Shown: positions 41,787 through 51,292, counted from the stretch's first letter. The stretch is 64,000 bases of DNA from Micromonospora sp. MA102 (GCF_025460765.1 NZ_JAMWEG010000011.1:1-64000), one strand, 5' to 3'. Notes: generated by a model from the letters alone, not told the origin. Translations and numbers: made by a program.

Positions 41787-42379
41787 TCAGCCGGCGGGTA
41801 CGGTCACCCGCTCTTTCACGATCCGGAACCGCAGGTGCGGGACCGCGTCGGAGGCGATCACCCGCGTGCGCTGCAACTCGATGTGGCCCAGGTCGTCCAG
41901 TAGCCGGGTTCCCGCGCCCAGTACGACGGGCACGAGGTTGATCTGCAACTCATCCAGCAGCCCGGCGTGCAGGAACTGCCGTCCCGTCTGGGCGCCCATC
42001 ACGATCACGTCCTTGTCGTCGGCCGCGTCCTGGGCGGACGTGAGGGCGGTCTCGATGCCGTCGGTGACGAAGGTGAACGTCGCGCTGTTCATGCGGAGTT
42101 CGTCCTGGGCCTGGTGGGTGAGGACGAAGGTCGGCGCCGGATACGGGGTGTCGTGCCAGTGGGGCAGTCCGACGTCGAACGTGCGCTTGCCGACCACGAC
42201 CGCGCCCACTGAGGCGAACGTGGCAGCGATGATCTCCTTGTCGCGCGGGTCGGGTCGGTCGGTGAACATCCACTCGTGTAGCCGCATGCCGCCCTTCCCA
42301 TGGGATGTTCCGCGCCGATGTCGGGACCGGCGACGAAGCCGTCCAACGACATGCTCTTGTGCAGCACCACCGTGCCCAT
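41787..42379 (-). CDS. Dihydrofolate-reductase-like (RibD C-terminal) protein, frameshifted
   Basis: The start MGTVVLHKSMSLDGFVAGPD (ATG 42379) is the classical RibD_C/DHFR-like opening. It breaks at AEHPMG and continues one frame over as MRLHEWMFTD, VVVGKRTFDVGLPHW, VIVMGAQTGRQFLHAGLLDE and LVPVVLGAGTRLLDDLG to 41787. The joint is at 42296-42300, where one G on the minus strand is missing (restoring it gives M-G-K-G-G-M-R). Without the frameshift the product would be about 197 aa, normal for the YyaP/YwjB reductase group. It is cargo within the conjugation block; substrate unknown. Confidence 0.75.
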
Positions 42380-42985
42380 CGAGACCTCCTAACCGTTGTC
42401 TTCAGGGTTGGACCGGCCCGCCTCCCAGAACTCATCGGCGGTGCCAGGCCGGTGCCAGATTCCAGGAGACGGAGCACCGAAGACGACCCGTTCCAGCGCG
42501 GCAGGGGCTGGATTCGCGGGACGGGACACGGGTCACCTCGACAGGGAGAACCTGCCAGACGGCGCAGGAAGATCAGGTCAACTGACGGACGTCGCCCTCG
42601 CGCCACGCACCTCTACCGAGCCGGCCGGGCATCACGATGCCGGTGGCTGTCAGAGCGGTGTCAGCTCCGGGGGCGTCCGGCAGAGCTGACAAACGCCGGT
42701 TTGAGGGTGCGGAACTCTTCCGCCGCGCCACACGAGGCGCTGGGAGGTTCCGCCCGCCGCCGGGCCTGAGATGGGGCTGACGCGAGCCGGGCGCCTCGGG
42801 TGCCGTGCCGTGTTGGTGCGCTGACACCTCACCGATTCCCGCCACACCCGACAGGGAGGACGCGCTCCTCCCGAGGGACTGTCGCGACTCGCCGCCGCTG
42901 CCGTCTGCAGCGTCCGGCGGCGGCCCATCCGTTTCGACGCCCGCCCCTCGCTGGGTCGAGAGGTGGGCTGGAGGTGAACCGGTCC
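42380..42985. other. Leader of the transfer operon, non-coding, with TGTCAG motifs
   Basis: About 600 bases with no supported gene. TGTCAG/CTGACA occurs at 42649, 42659, 42686 and 42821, close to the transfer operon start. This is the same hexamer that fills 40155-40770, so the transfer promoter probably lies here under the same control. Confidence 0.5.
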
Positions 42986-43363
42986 ATGTACCGCATCCGC
43001 GCGCGTCTTCGTGCCCTCGCCAATGTCCACGTCCTGCGCCGCCTCGTCACGGTGGCCGTCACGATCGCCCTGGTCGTGGCGGTGCCGGCCGCCGCACACG
43101 CCGATCCTGGTGCGCCGGTGACCGTGGCGGTGAACTCGCTGCCGGTGGTCATCGCCAATCTGCGGGCCTGGCTGATCGGCGTTCTCGCCGCCCTGGCCAC
43201 GTTGTTCCTCGTCCTGGCCGGCGTCTACTGGGCCACCGCCGGCGGCGACCCGGCGCAGGTCGAGCGGGCCAAGGGCGCGCTGAAGAACGCTCTGGTCGGC
43301 TACGGCCTGGCCGTTCTCGCACCGGTCCTGTTGCAGGTCGTCCAGGGCATCGTCGGAGGCTGA
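42986..43363 (+). CDS. VirB2/TrbC-like pilin subunit
   Basis: A 125-aa small membrane protein: basic N-terminus (MYRIRARLRALANVHVLRR), signal-like helix VTVAVTIALVVAVPAAAHA (possible cleavage after AHA), then NLRAWLIGVLAALATLFLVL and VGYGLAVLAPVLLQVVQGIV with a short polar loop between. Two C-terminal helices after a cleavable leader are the VirB2/TrbC prepilin layout. ATG 42986 is chosen (GGAGG 11 nt upstream); GTG 42974 overlaps that site. First gene of the transfer operon, 2 bp from the next. The predicted role is pilus or channel subunit. Confidence 0.65.
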   Translation: MYRIRARLRALANVHVLRRLVTVAVTIALVVAVPAAAHADPGAPVTVAVNSLPVVIANLRAWLIGVLAALATLFLVLAGVYWATAGGDPAQVERAKGALKNALVGYGLAVLAPVLLQVVQGIVGG

Positions 43364-43365
43364 CC

Positions 43366-44286
43366 ATGAGCTGGCTACTCGACCAGATCCTGGACTGGCT
43401 GGCCACGGCGATCCTCGCGAGCCTGGACGCCCTGTTCGGGGTGATCAGCAACGCGCTGCTGATCACCCCGAAGGTCACCGCCCTGCCGCAGGTGCAGGCC
43501 CTGACCGGCCGTTCGGTGCTCGTCGTCGACACCGTCTTCGTCCTCGCCTTCGTGGCCGCCGGGGTGCTCACCATGACCGCCGGCGGCAGTGAGACCACCC
43601 GCTACACCGCCAAAGACCTGATTCCGAGGCTGATCGTCGGGTTCGTCGCCGCGCACTTCTCGCAGCTGTGGTGCGGCATGCTCATCGACCTGGCCAACGC
43701 CCTGACCGGCGCGCTCACCACACCCGAGGGCGACAGCGACGGCGCGCTGCGCGCCATCAAGACGCACATCCTCGCCGGGCGCGACACCACGGCGGTGCTG
43801 CTGTTCGTGATCTGCGTGGCGATCATCGCCGTCCTCCTCGCGGGCACCGCGTTCAGCGTGATCGTCCGCTTCGCCGTCGTCATCGTCCTGACCGCCTTCG
43901 CGCCGCTGGCCCTCGCATGTCACGCGCTGCCGCAGACCGAACCGGTCGCGCGCATGTGGTGGCGCTCCTACACCGGGGTGCTCGCGGTGCCCGTGGTGCA
44001 GGGCTTCACCCTCTACGCCGGGCAGTGGATGCTCACCGACCCCGAGCACCTGCTGCCCGTGCTCGGGCTGCCGGTGGATCCGGGCGGCGCGATCAACCTG
44101 TTCGTGGTCATGGTCATGCTCTGGACGACGCTGCGCGTGCCGTCCCTGATGCGCCGCTACGCGGCCACGGGCAACAGCGGCCGCGGGGTGAACATGCTCG
44201 GCGCGGCAGTGCGGGTCCTCGTCGTGCAGCAGGCCACCCGTTCCGTTCCCGGCCTCGGCCGCGGGCTGAAGGCGGTGGGCCGATGA
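43366..44286 (+). CDS. VirB6/TrbL-like conjugal transfer membrane protein
   Basis: A 306-aa polytopic protein with about six helices (SVLVVDTVFVLAFVAAGVLT; TAVLLFVICVAIIAVLLAGT; IVRFAVVIVLTAFAPLALAC; NLFVVMVMLWTTLRVPSLM). The central RYTAKDLIPRLIVGFVAAHF and the W-W-R-S-Y-T segment are typical of actinobacterial T4SS VirB6-like channel proteins. It follows the pilin gene by 2 bp and overlaps the next by 4 nt (ATGA). Predicted inner-membrane channel of the mating apparatus. Confidence 0.75.
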   Translation: MSWLLDQILDWLATAILASLDALFGVISNALLITPKVTALPQVQALTGRSVLVVDTVFVLAFVAAGVLTMTAGGSETTRYTAKDLIPRLIVGFVAAHFSQLWCGMLIDLANALTGALTTPEGDSDGALRAIKTHILAGRDTTAVLLFVICVAIIAVLLAGTAFSVIVRFAVVIVLTAFAPLALACHALPQTEPVARMWWRSYTGVLAVPVVQGFTLYAGQWMLTDPEHLLPVLGLPVDPGGAINLFVVMVMLWTTLRVPSLMRRYAATGNSGRGVNMLGAAVRVLVVQQATRSVPGLGRGLKAVGR

Positions 44287-45236
44287 GCCGCCACGATGAC
44301 GGCGCAGATGCGGGCCGGGTGCGGATGCCGGCGGACGTCGACGCTCCCGACAAGGTGCTGTACGGGTTGACGTTCCGGCAGCTGGCGTTCCTCGCCGTCG
44401 CCGCCCTCGCCTTCTACGGCGCCTGGCGGACCCTGCACACGTTCGTTCCCGCGCTGGTACTGGTCGGCGCGGCTGTCGTGCTCGGCGGTCTCGTGTTCGG
44501 CGTGGCCGTGGGCCGGCGGGACGGCCTGCCGCTGGATGTGTGGCTGCTCGCCGCCGTGCGGCACTCTCGAGCGCCGCGGGCGTTGTCGACGACCGACACG
44601 ACAACCGAGGTGCCCGACTGGGTGCAGGTTCCGGCGTCGAAGGTGACCCTGCCGGCGCCATTGACGCTGCCTGCTGACGCGATCGACGGGGGCGGGGATA
44701 TTCGCCTGGCCGGAGCGCGGGCGGCGATGGTGGCCGCCACCAGCGTCAACCTCGCCCTGCGCACCCCTGATGAGCAGGCCGCGCTGGTGGACACGTTCGG
44801 CCGGTGGCTGAACTCGCTGTCCACGCCAACGCAGATCGTCGTGTCCGCGCAGCCGGTGGACCTGCAGGGCGCCGCCCGCACCCTCGCTGAGGCGGCCGAG
44901 CAGCTGCCGCACCCCGCCCTGGCGGACGCGGCGGCCGACCATGCCCGTTTCCTCGACGACCTCGCCACCCGGCGGGATCCGTTGCGCCGGCAGGTCCTCA
45001 TCGTCACCCGAACCACCGTCGGCGAGCGTGCCGCCCGCCGGCGCGCCGAGGACACCGTCCGCGCGCTGGCCGGCCTCGGCGTCACCACCCGGGCGCTGGA
45101 CGGCGCGGCCGTCACCGCCGCGCTCGCCGCAGCGGCTGACCCTTACCGGCCGCCCCGGCCCGGCGGCCTCGCGGCCCCCGACGCCGTCATCACCGCGTCC
45201 GCGCCCCACCGGCGCCGCCAACCCGAAAGGAGCTGA
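44283..45236 (+). CDS. PrgI family (VirB3-like) transfer protein
   Basis: A 317-aa protein with a PrgI domain at residues 15-105: VRMPADVDAPDKVLYGLTFR, then two helices (QLAFLAVAALAFYGAWRTL; ALVLVGAAVVLGGLVFGVAV) and RRDGLPLDVWLLAAVR. Residues 130-317 form a soluble cytoplasmic domain (NLALRTPDEQAALVDTFGRW; TQIVVSAQPVDLQGAARTLA) that corresponds to the N-terminal part of VirB4-type proteins. PrgI/VirB3 anchors the VirB4 ATPase, here the next gene 5 bp downstream. Starts ATG 44283 by overlap. Confidence 0.85.
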   Translation: MSRHDDGADAGRVRMPADVDAPDKVLYGLTFRQLAFLAVAALAFYGAWRTLHTFVPALVLVGAAVVLGGLVFGVAVGRRDGLPLDVWLLAAVRHSRAPRALSTTDTTTEVPDWVQVPASKVTLPAPLTLPADAIDGGGDIRLAGARAAMVAATSVNLALRTPDEQAALVDTFGRWLNSLSTPTQIVVSAQPVDLQGAARTLAEAAEQLPHPALADAAADHARFLDDLATRRDPLRRQVLIVTRTTVGERAARRRAEDTVRALAGLGVTTRALDGAAVTAALAAAADPYRPPRPGGLAAPDAVITASAPHRRRQPERS

Positions 45237-45241
45237 CAGGC

Positions 45242-47032
45242 ATGAAGAAGCGCACGCGATCCCACCCGGGCGGACCGGGCCACCGGGCGCGGGGGCTGAC
45301 CGCGACGGTCGCCCCCACTTCGGTGGAGGTGACACCGCGGATGCTGCGCGTCGGCGACGGCTACGCCGCCACCCTCGTGGTCACCGGCTACCCGGCCGAG
45401 GTCGGCCCGGCCTGGCTCGAGCCCTTGCTGTCCTGGCCGGGCCGCCTCGACCTCGCCCTGCACATCGACCCGCTGCCCGCCCCGATCGCCGCGGCCAGAC
45501 TGCGCACCCAGCGGGCCCGCTTCGAGTCCTCCCGGCGCGCGGACGCCGAGCGGGGCAAGTTACCCGACCCGAGCGTCGACGCCGCGGCCGATGACGCGGC
45601 GGACCTCGCGCAGCGGCTCGCCCGCGGCGCGGCGAAACTGTTCCGCGTCGGCCTCTACCTGACCGTGCACGCCCGCACCGAAGACGAACTCCTCGAAGCG
45701 TGCTCCCAGGTCAAGGCCGCCGCCGCGTCCACCCTGATCGAGGTGCAACCCGCCACCTGGCGGCACCTCGCGGGCTGGAGCACCACCCTTCCGCTGGCGA
45801 CGGACTCGCTGCGGATGCGGCGCACCATGGACACCGCCGCCCTCGCTGCCGCGTTCCCGCTCGCCTCCGCTGATCTGCCGGCGCCGCTGCCCGGCGACCC
45901 GCCTGCCGAGGGTGGGGTGCTCTACGGGGTGAACCCGGACTCGCAGGGCATCGTGTGGTGGGACCGGTGGGCGCAGGAGAACCACAACAGCGTCGTCCTG
46001 GCCCGCTCCGGCGCCGGCAAGTCGTACTTCGTAAAGCTGGAGATCCTGCGCAACCTCTACCAGCAGGTGCAGGTCGCCGTCATCGACCCCGAAGACGAGT
46101 ACCCGCGCCTGGCCGACGCGGTCGGCGGCACCGTGGTCCGCCTCGGCGCGTCCGGGGTGAAGATCAACCCCCTGGATCTGCCGGCCGGCGACACCCGCCC
46201 GGACGTGCTCACCCGACGCGGCCTGTTCCTGCACACCCTCGTCAGCGTGCTGCTCGGGCAGCAGCCGCCGCCCGCCGAACGGGCGGCCCTGGACCGGGCG
46301 ATCCTGGCCGTCTACCGGGCCGCGGGCATCACCGCGAACCCGGCCACCCACCACCGGCCCGCCCCGCTCTTGCGCGACCTCGCCAACTGCCTGCAGACCG
46401 ACGACGACCCCGCCGCGAGGCAGCTCGCCGCCCGCCTCGCGCCATGGGTGCAGGGGTCGTTCTCGGAGCTGTTCGACGGGCCGACCACCACCCGACCGGA
46501 TGGGCATCTGGTGGTGTGGTCGCTGCGGCACCTGCCCGACGAGCTGCGCACCGTCGGCACCCTGCTCGCCTTGGACGCGATCTGGCTGCAGGTCGACGCC
46601 CCCGGCCGGCTGGCCACGCGGCGGCTCGTCGTGGTGGACGAGGCGTGGCTGCTCATGCGCGACGGGGAGGGCGCCCGGTTCCTGTTCCGCATGTCCAAGG
46701 CGGCCCGCAAACGCCACGCCGGCCTGACCGTCATCACCCAGGACGTCGCCGACGTCCTGGGCACCGACCTCGGCCAGGCCGTCGTCGCCAACGCCGCCAC
46801 CCAAATCCTGCTCAAGCAGGCCCCGCAGGCCATCGACGCCATCGGCGAGGCGTTCGGGCTCACCGCCGGCGAGCAACGCCTACTCCTCGCCGCCCGGGTC
46901 GGCACCGGACTGCTGATCTCCGGCACCAACCGGACCAGCTTCGACGCCGTCGCCTCCCCCGCCGAGCATCGGCTCTGCACCACGAGCCCGAGCGAGCTGG
47001 CCGACCTCGACGACGAAGGAGACGAGCTGTGA
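45242..47032 (+). CDS. VirB4-like conjugation ATPase
   Basis: A 596-aa ATPase. Residues 1-230 match the VirB4 N-domain (VEVTPRMLRVGDGYAATLVV; AAASTLIEVQPATWRH). Walker A is VVLARSGAGKSYFVKLEILR near residue 255; Walker B is RRLVVVDEAWLLM near 465, followed by RKRHAGLTVITQDVADVLG and a C-terminal arginine-containing VGTGLLISGTNR. AAAGGAG lies about 10 nt upstream of ATG 45242. The VirB4 hexamer powers assembly and substrate transfer; the protein is cytoplasmic and membrane-associated. It overlaps the VirD4-like gene by 4 nt (GTGA). Confidence 0.93.
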   Translation: MKKRTRSHPGGPGHRARGLTATVAPTSVEVTPRMLRVGDGYAATLVVTGYPAEVGPAWLEPLLSWPGRLDLALHIDPLPAPIAAARLRTQRARFESSRRADAERGKLPDPSVDAAADDAADLAQRLARGAAKLFRVGLYLTVHARTEDELLEACSQVKAAAASTLIEVQPATWRHLAGWSTTLPLATDSLRMRRTMDTAALAAAFPLASADLPAPLPGDPPAEGGVLYGVNPDSQGIVWWDRWAQENHNSVVLARSGAGKSYFVKLEILRNLYQQVQVAVIDPEDEYPRLADAVGGTVVRLGASGVKINPLDLPAGDTRPDVLTRRGLFLHTLVSVLLGQQPPPAERAALDRAILAVYRAAGITANPATHHRPAPLLRDLANCLQTDDDPAARQLAARLAPWVQGSFSELFDGPTTTRPDGHLVVWSLRHLPDELRTVGTLLALDAIWLQVDAPGRLATRRLVVVDEAWLLMRDGEGARFLFRMSKAARKRHAGLTVITQDVADVLGTDLGQAVVANAATQILLKQAPQAIDAIGEAFGLTAGEQRLLLAARVGTGLLISGTNRTSFDAVASPAEHRLCTTSPSELADLDDEGDEL

Positions 47033-49545
47033 ACTGGTCCCTCGCCAGCTTCCTGGCCTTGCTGGCAACTGCACCCAGCCCCTCCGCGCCCGGCACCGAT
47101 GTCCTCACACCATCGACGGGTGCCGCGCGGTGGGTGCTCGACGCCGCCGGCTGGGTGGCGCAGCGGCCATGGCTGCTCGCCGTCGCGGCGAGCATGCTGG
47201 TCGCCTTCGTCGCCGGCCGCAACCTGCTGCAGCTGTGGCGGCACCGCCGGCACGCCGCCGGCGCCCGTCTGGTCACCATTGCTCCGCCACCGGAGGTCGA
47301 CCCGCACGGCGCCGCGGCGTTGTGGGCCAACCTCGCGGGCACCCTCACGCCGTCGCGCCGCCGGAGGCTGCTCTACGGCAGCCCGCACGTGGTGTGGCAG
47401 TACTCGTGGACCGGTCGGCGGCTGCTGATCTCTGTGTGGGTGCCCGGCACGGTCGCGCGCGGCGCCCTGGAAGCCGCCGTCCGCGCCGCCTGGCCCGGCG
47501 CCGCCTGCGCCGTCGAGGACAGCGCTGCCCCGCCGATGCCGTTGGGTGTGCCGGTGGCGGTGGGCGGTCACCTACTGCCCGCGGCAGCGGAGTGGCTGCC
47601 CTTGCACACCGGTCACGACAACGATCCGGTGCGGGCGCTGATGTCCGCCGGCTCCCAGCTCAAGGCTGACGAGTACGCGTGCGTGCAGGTCCTGGCCCGG
47701 CCAGCCGCGCCCCGTCGCGTGTCGCGTGCCCGGCGGGCCGCCGCCCGATTGCGCGACGGCAAAACCGCGGTCCCTGGGCTCAACCCGGCCGCTCCCCTGC
47801 TGTGGCTCGTCGAGCTGTTCCTGCCCGGCAGCACCGCCGGCCCCGCCCGATCAGCTCCGGCCGGGCGGCGCGACCCGGGCGTGGAGCGCGATGTGCGGGC
47901 GATCCTAGACAAGACCTCCCACCCGCTGTGGGAGACCGCCGTGCGCTACGCCGTCGGCAAGGACAGCCGGCGCGGAAGCACGAACCAGCGGCCCCGGCTG
48001 CTAGGCGTCGCCGACACGATCGCGTCCTCCTTCGCGATCTATTCGGGCCGCAACCGCCTCGTCCCTCGTACCCCCATGTCGTCGCCGGTCGTGGTGCTGG
48101 CGTCGCGGCGTCTCGGCGGCGGGTTCCTCACCTGCACCCCGGAGCTGGCCGCGCTCGCCGCGTTGCCCCGGGACCTGGCCGTGCCCGGGCTGGATCGGGC
48201 GCGGGCGAAGTCCATGCCCGCCCCGGTCGCCGTGCCCAGCGGCGGGCGCGGCACGAAGGTAATCGGCAACGCCCAGGTCGGCGGCCACACGGTGGCCCTG
48301 GCCGTGCCCGACGCCCGCTACCACCTGCACGTCGTGGGGGCCACCGGCTCCGGGAAGACGACGTTGCTGGTCAACATGGCCGTCGACGACATCACCGCCG
48401 GCCGCGGCACGGTGGTCATCGACCCGCACGGCGACATGGTCCTGGACATCCTCGACCGGCTCCCCGCATCGGTCGCGGACCGGGTGGTGCTGTTCGACCC
48501 CGACCAGCCCAACCCGCCGACGATCAACCCGCTGTCCGGCGACGACCCGGATCTGGTCGTGGACAACCTGGTGTCGATCTTCGGGAACATCTTCGCCAAG
48601 GCGTGGGGCCCGCGCATGGACGACGTGATGCGGGTGGCGTGCCTGACCCTGCTGCGGCACGCCAACGTCACCCTGCAGCACATCCCGCCCCTGCTCAACT
48701 CCGCCCAGTTCCGCTCGGCGATGACCGTTGACCTGGACGACCCGGCCGGCCTGTCCGGGTTCTGGCAGTGGTACGACGAGCTCAACCCCGCTCTGCGCTC
48801 CCAGGTCATCGGACCGGTGCTCGCCCGTCTCCGGGCGTTCCTGCTGCGGGACTTCGTCAAACGCACGATGCGCTACCCGCGCTCGAGTTTCGACATGGGT
48901 GAGGTCCTCGACGGCGGCGCACTGCTCGTGCGCATCCCCAAGGGTCAGCTCGGAGAGGACACCAGCAAGCTGCTCGGGTCCCTGGTGCTGGCGCAGGTGT
49001 GGCAGGCCGCCACCGCCCGCGCGCGCATCGCCCCCGACAAGCGGCGTGACGCCACGCTCATCATCGACGAGGCGCAGAACTTCCTCACCCTCGCCAACAG
49101 CCTGGACACGATGCTCGCCGAGGCCCGCAAGTATCGGCTGTCCCTGGTTCTCTCGCACCAGGACCTCGCCCAATTCCCGAAGGACCTCCTCGCGGCCGCG
49201 TCCGCGAACGCCCGCAACAAGATCTATTTCTCCTGCGCGCCGGAGGACGCGCGGGTCCTCGCGCGGCACACTCTGCCGGAACTCGACGAGCACGACCTGA
49301 CCCACCTCGACGCCTACACCACCGCCACCCGCCTAGTCGTGGGCGGCCGACAGACGCCGGCGTTCACCATGAGGACCCGCCCACCCAAGCCGCTAATCGG
49401 CGAGGCGACCGCGATCCGGCAGGCCGCCGCGCGCGCCGTCCCGGCGCAGGACACCGGCGCGATCGACGCCCTGGTCGACCGCTACTCAAAGCCACCCCAG
49501 CAAACCCGCGCGCCCCATGTGGAGAGCGACAAGGCCAGGCCTTGA
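47029..49545 (+). CDS. VirD4/TraG-like coupling ATPase (DUF87-type)
   Basis: An 838-aa protein. One N-terminal membrane helix (WLLAVAASMLVAFVAGRNLL, near residue 50) is followed by a large soluble domain. Walker A: HVVGATGSGKTTLLVNMAVD near 445; the segment VVIDPHGDMVLDIL follows. Walker B: ATLIIDEAQNFLTL near 680, with LVLSHQDLAQFPKDLLAAAS as sensor. This is the HerA/DUF87-TraD-like coupling protein of actinobacterial type IV systems, which hands DNA to the channel. It is longer than VirD4 because of a 400-aa N-terminal domain of unknown role. GTG 47029 overlaps virB4. Confidence 0.9.
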   Translation: MNWSLASFLALLATAPSPSAPGTDVLTPSTGAARWVLDAAGWVAQRPWLLAVAASMLVAFVAGRNLLQLWRHRRHAAGARLVTIAPPPEVDPHGAAALWANLAGTLTPSRRRRLLYGSPHVVWQYSWTGRRLLISVWVPGTVARGALEAAVRAAWPGAACAVEDSAAPPMPLGVPVAVGGHLLPAAAEWLPLHTGHDNDPVRALMSAGSQLKADEYACVQVLARPAAPRRVSRARRAAARLRDGKTAVPGLNPAAPLLWLVELFLPGSTAGPARSAPAGRRDPGVERDVRAILDKTSHPLWETAVRYAVGKDSRRGSTNQRPRLLGVADTIASSFAIYSGRNRLVPRTPMSSPVVVLASRRLGGGFLTCTPELAALAALPRDLAVPGLDRARAKSMPAPVAVPSGGRGTKVIGNAQVGGHTVALAVPDARYHLHVVGATGSGKTTLLVNMAVDDITAGRGTVVIDPHGDMVLDILDRLPASVADRVVLFDPDQPNPPTINPLSGDDPDLVVDNLVSIFGNIFAKAWGPRMDDVMRVACLTLLRHANVTLQHIPPLLNSAQFRSAMTVDLDDPAGLSGFWQWYDELNPALRSQVIGPVLARLRAFLLRDFVKRTMRYPRSSFDMGEVLDGGALLVRIPKGQLGEDTSKLLGSLVLAQVWQAATARARIAPDKRRDATLIIDEAQNFLTLANSLDTMLAEARKYRLSLVLSHQDLAQFPKDLLAAASANARNKIYFSCAPEDARVLARHTLPELDEHDLTHLDAYTTATRLVVGGRQTPAFTMRTRPPKPLIGEATAIRQAAARAVPAQDTGAIDALVDRYSKPPQQTRAPHVESDKARP

Positions 49546-49593
49546 GGCCCGGCTGACCGCAAAGGGGTCGCCCGGTGTGACCAGGTGGCCGGG

Positions 49594-49726
49594 CTGACAG
49601 AGGTTCCTTCGGCGTCTGTCAGGCGCCTGGCGGGGGTTTCCGTCGCCCCTTCCGCAGACGCTTCCTCCGCCCTTCACCACCAAGGGCTGACTGCCGTTGA
49701 CCGATCAGCGCGGGCAGGCCTGTCAG
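49594..49726. repeat. TGTCAG/CTGACA motifs between coupling protein and Replic_Relax gene
   Basis: CTGACA at 49594 and TGTCAG at 49617 and 49721 lie in the 282-bp non-coding gap 49546-49827. The same hexamer marks the other two non-coding gaps of this module. Confidence 0.5.
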
Positions 49727-49827
49727 TGCAGCACACGGCGACGCACCGGCACGGTCACCACCACCTCTGAATCCAGACACCCCTCCAGCGGAGGGGATCC
49801 ACTTCCTCCCTGAAGGGATGTCCGCTC

Positions 49828-50757
49828 ATGTCTACCGATCGACCTGTCTTCCCTCCTCGGTCATCCAACCCCCGGCTTCTCGCCTCGCGCAGCAACACCA
49901 GCCGCCGCTCCCGTCTGGAGCACCTGCGTCGACTCACGCTGCGCGACCGTCAGCTCCTCGCCTGGCTGGCCGAGCACTATGTGCTCTCGGCAGACCAGAT
50001 CACCGAGGCGGCGTTCACCTCTCGCCGTTCTGCCCGGCTACGGCTGGCCACCCTGCACGGCATCGAGGCCGTCAGCCGCTTCGTCGACATCACCACCGGC
50101 GACGGCCAGTACCTCTACGCCCTCGGTCCCCTCGGCATGCTCGTGCACCCCACCGCCTACAACGACCCGGACCGGCCCGACGCCCGGCCCCCGCGCAGCA
50201 GCATCGAGCGCACCGAACGCATCGTCGGCAGTTGCCGCCTCGCCCACCTGCTCGGCACCAACCAACTGTTCGTCGACCTCCTCGCTCACGCGCGCAGCCA
50301 CCAAAACGCGTGGCTGGCGAGGTGGTGGTCCGAGCAGCACGCGACCGCCGCCTACGCCGTCGCCGGCATCCGGCCCGACGGGCACGGCGTGTGGTGCGTC
50401 GGGGAGCACCAGCAGGTGGGGTTCTTCCTGGAGCACGACAACGGCACCGAACCGCTCGCCGTCGTGCTGCGCAAGCTGCGCGGCTACGAACGCCTCGCCC
50501 AGTTCGGGCCCCGCTACCCCGTCCTGCTGCGCGTGCGCAGCCGACGCCGCGAAGCCAACCTCCTACGCGCCCTCGCCGGCGTGCCCACCGCCATGCCCGT
50601 CGCCACCGGCATCCACGACGAGCACCCCGCCGGACCGGCCTGGACACTGACCACCGAGCCCGGGCTGCGCCGCTGGCTACACGAGCTGCCCAGCGACCAC
50701 GGCCCCGACAACCCCGCCACCAACCCCCACCGCTTCACCCACCCCGACGACGACTAG
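49828..50757 (+). CDS. Replication-relaxation (Replic_Relax) family protein
   Basis: A 309-aa protein. Residues 30-100 form a winged helix (RLTLRDRQLLAWLAEHYVLS; ITEAAFTSRRSARLRLATLH), followed by YLYALGPLGMLV, GSCRLAHLLGTNQLFVDLLA and WWSEQHATAAYAV, the order of the Replic_Relax family. These proteins accompany plasmid/ICE replication and mobilisation genes in actinomycetes and are thought to bind origin or oriT DNA. ATG 49828 follows a GGGATG leader. It closes the transfer module; a canonical relaxase with an HUH or Tyr motif is not seen next to it. Confidence 0.85.
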   Translation: MSTDRPVFPPRSSNPRLLASRSNTSRRSRLEHLRRLTLRDRQLLAWLAEHYVLSADQITEAAFTSRRSARLRLATLHGIEAVSRFVDITTGDGQYLYALGPLGMLVHPTAYNDPDRPDARPPRSSIERTERIVGSCRLAHLLGTNQLFVDLLAHARSHQNAWLARWWSEQHATAAYAVAGIRPDGHGVWCVGEHQQVGFFLEHDNGTEPLAVVLRKLRGYERLAQFGPRYPVLLRVRSRRREANLLRALAGVPTAMPVATGIHDEHPAGPAWTLTTEPGLRRWLHELPSDHGPDNPATNPHRFTHPDDD

Positions 50758-50770
50758 CCAGGTGTCGCAA

Positions 50771-51292
50771 TCAACCCTGCTGGCGCGGGTCACCGCTCGA
50801 CAGCGCCTGCAGCCACGGGTCGTCCGGCCCACTCGACAGGTGCTGAGCGTAGCCAGGGCCGAGGATGAGGTAGTCGATGAACCCGGCAAGGTCGTCCGCC
50901 AGCTTCGCGAAACTGGCCAGCTCAACGTCCGTGTACCACACGACGTTCAGATCGGAGAACCACCACACCTCCCCCGTTGCACGTTCGACCAGAACGGGAT
51001 TCTCCAGCAAGTCCGCGACCGCGCACCACCGCGCGGCACCGCCCGGCAAGTCGTCGGCCACCCACGGCGTCTGCCGCACGGAGGCTGCTGACCACAGCCG
51101 GATATCGCCGGTGCCTCCACATACAGCCCCGTCGGCAAGGCGCAGGAACTCGGCGTAGCCGGAGGCGATGTCGTCGAGTGGCTCGTCTGGCGAGATCGGT
51201 GGTGGCAGCTCCAGGGGCCCGTACGGTGGTGGAAGACGCCCCAGAACCACGGCGATTCGACGGACCGAGTCGGTCAAGGGCATGGGCCTCAT
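50771..51292 (-). CDS. SMI1/KNR4 (SUKH)-like protein
   Basis: A 173-aa acidic, soluble protein. ELPPPISPDEPLDDIASGYA, then EFLRLADGAVCGGTGDIRLW, VVWYTDVELASFAKLADDLA and FIDYLILGPGY give the alpha-beta pattern of SUKH immunity proteins (helix, E-F-L-R-L-x-D-G, beta meander). These often neutralise contact-dependent toxins, but no toxin gene is adjacent, so it may be an orphan immunity gene or a general factor. ATG 51292 and ATG 51283 are both possible. Convergent with Replic_Relax, 13 bp apart. Confidence 0.65.
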   Translation of the reverse strand: MRPMPLTDSVRRIAVVLGRLPPPYGPLELPPPISPDEPLDDIASGYAEFLRLADGAVCGGTGDIRLWSAASVRQTPWVADDLPGGAARWCAVADLLENPVLVERATGEVWWFSDLNVVWYTDVELASFAKLADDLAGFIDYLILGPGYAQHLSSGPDDPWLQALSSGDPRQQG

